Source: Phycisphaerae bacterium | Lineage (GTDB): Bacteria; Planctomycetota; Phycisphaerae; Sedimentisphaerales; SG8-4 | Direction of reading: 5' to 3' | Assembly: GCA_030613765.1 (NCBI GenBank) | Contig: JAUWLI010000189.1 | Coordinates: 1 to 6,178, forward strand | Length of the DNA stretch: 6,178 nucleotides | Shown: positions 5,846 through 6,178 of the stretch, piece after piece | Layout of the letters: the number at the start of each line of letters is the position of its first letter | Numbering within the stretch: the stretch's first letter is position 1 | Position numbers and translations under genes: made by a program | The notes under the pieces: generated by a model | Databases searched by the model: none | Told to the model about the DNA's origin: nothing | The model's input: the letters and a program-made list of their open reading frames with translations, nothing else

Positions 5846-6088
5846 TTATCCTGAAAGTTTGTTCTGTGTTTCGTCGAAATCCGCGATTTCGGCGAGAAGC
5901 TGCCAGGTTTCTTTTGCATCTTCTTCATCAACGAGCGAGATGGCGAAGCCGGCGTGTATTAATACCAAATCTCCCAGTTTGGCTTCCGGCAGAAGAGTGG
6001 TCTTCGCTTTCCAGCGATTGCCCATAGCATCAACAACCGCATTATCTTTCTCTAACTCTACTATTCTTGCTGGTATTGCTAAGCACAT
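5846..6088 (-). CDS. hypC: Hydrogenase maturation chaperone HypC
   Basis: Small HypC/HybG/HupF-family chaperone that brings iron (and probably CO2) to HypD and then carries the Fe(CN)2CO group to the hydrogenase large-subunit precursor. It is 80 aa. It begins MCLAIPA, so after Met removal Cys2, the essential iron ligand, is N-terminal. The conserved His is at residue 45 in GDLVLIHAGFAI (39-50). The C-terminal helix is acidic (VDEEDAKETW). The start is certain from the MCLAIPA signature even though no good Shine-Dalgarno is visible in the 22-nt gap after hypF. hypD begins 10 nt after its stop. Context and motifs agree fully. Confidence 0.98.
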   Translation of the reverse strand: MCLAIPARIVELEKDNAVVDAMGNRWKAKTTLLPEAKLGDLVLIHAGFAISLVDEEDAKETWQLLAEIADFDETQNKLSG

Positions 6089-6110
6089 AATTCGTATCTC
6101 GTTGTTCTAA

Positions 6111-6178
6111 TTATGGTTCACTATTCGTGAGCTTGGCTGCAATTGCCGCCTGGCCCAAAGAAATCCCGCCGTCATTAG
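6111..6178 (-). CDS. hypF: Carbamoyltransferase HypF, extreme C-terminus only
   Basis: Only the last 21 codons and the stop are inside the window. The frame reads NDGGISLGQAAIAA and ends seven residues later. NDGGISLGQA is the characteristic C-terminal motif of HypF, within its Kae1/TsaD-like carbamoyl-transfer domain. HypF uses carbamoyl phosphate and ATP to place a carbamoyl group on the C-terminal cysteine of HypE. The call rests on this motif and on the position directly upstream of hypC in a hypFCDEAB order. The bulk of the gene lies to the right of the window. Confidence 0.9.
   Translation of the reverse strand, partial: NDGGISLGQAAIAAKLTNSEP

Noticed and set aside
5836..5931. 32-residue N-terminal extension of HypD from an earlier ATG
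   Set aside because: It overlaps the conserved hypC coding end, is Lys/Ser-rich and does not resemble HypD N-termini. The ATG at 5835 fits family length and operon spacing.

Overview
The window is bacterial chromosomal DNA with ordinary housekeeping and enzyme-maturation genes plus one striking small gene. Everything except nadD lies on the minus strand. The organism makes lysine through meso-diaminopimelate (lysA) and has the full accessory set for maturing [NiFe]-hydrogenase (hypFCDEAB), so a hydrogen-metabolising, probably anaerobic or facultative bacterium is likely. Coding regions have moderate GC, while the long intergenic gap is about 24% GC by hand count. Several starts lack a clear Shine-Dalgarno sequence. 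A planctomycete-like (for example Phycisphaerae) or related Gram-negative lineage is possible, but this is a weak guess because no taxonomic marker gene is present.

Layout, left to right: (1) 1-1127, minus: lysA (diaminopimelate decarboxylase), missing its C-terminus at the window edge, with a plausible own promoter at 1187-1214. (2) 1368-1523, minus: a 51-codon gene for an extremely lysine-rich protein built of Ala-Lys-Lys-Lys tetrads (36 Lys of 51). It has a good promoter, a good ribosome binding site and a 16-bp intrinsic terminator at 1289-1332. (3) 1524-2034: an AT-rich gap of about 510 bp, the divergent promoter region for the lysine-rich gene and nadD. (4) 2035-2667, plus: nadD (nicotinate-nucleotide adenylyltransferase), converging on the hyp operon with only about 50 bp between them. 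(5) 2717-6178, minus: a tightly packed operon read hypF (only its last 21 codons) - hypC - hypD - hypE - hypA - hypB, with junctions of 22, 10, 8, -1 and 1 nt.

How the genes work together: HypF and HypE make cyanide ligands from carbamoyl phosphate. HypC and HypD carry iron and assemble the Fe(CN)2CO unit. HypA and HypB then deliver nickel to the hydrogenase large subunit. All diagnostic residues of these proteins that lie in the window are intact. No hydrogenase structural gene or maturation protease is in the window, so the target enzyme is encoded elsewhere, perhaps beyond hypF.

The most interesting item is the lysine-rich mini-protein, probably a histone H1-like nucleoid or polyanion-binding protein. 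Its position directly upstream of lysA on the same strand also allows a more speculative lysine-sensing idea. I found no evidence for a wholly new multi-gene system, CRISPR array, mobile element, tRNA or rRNA.
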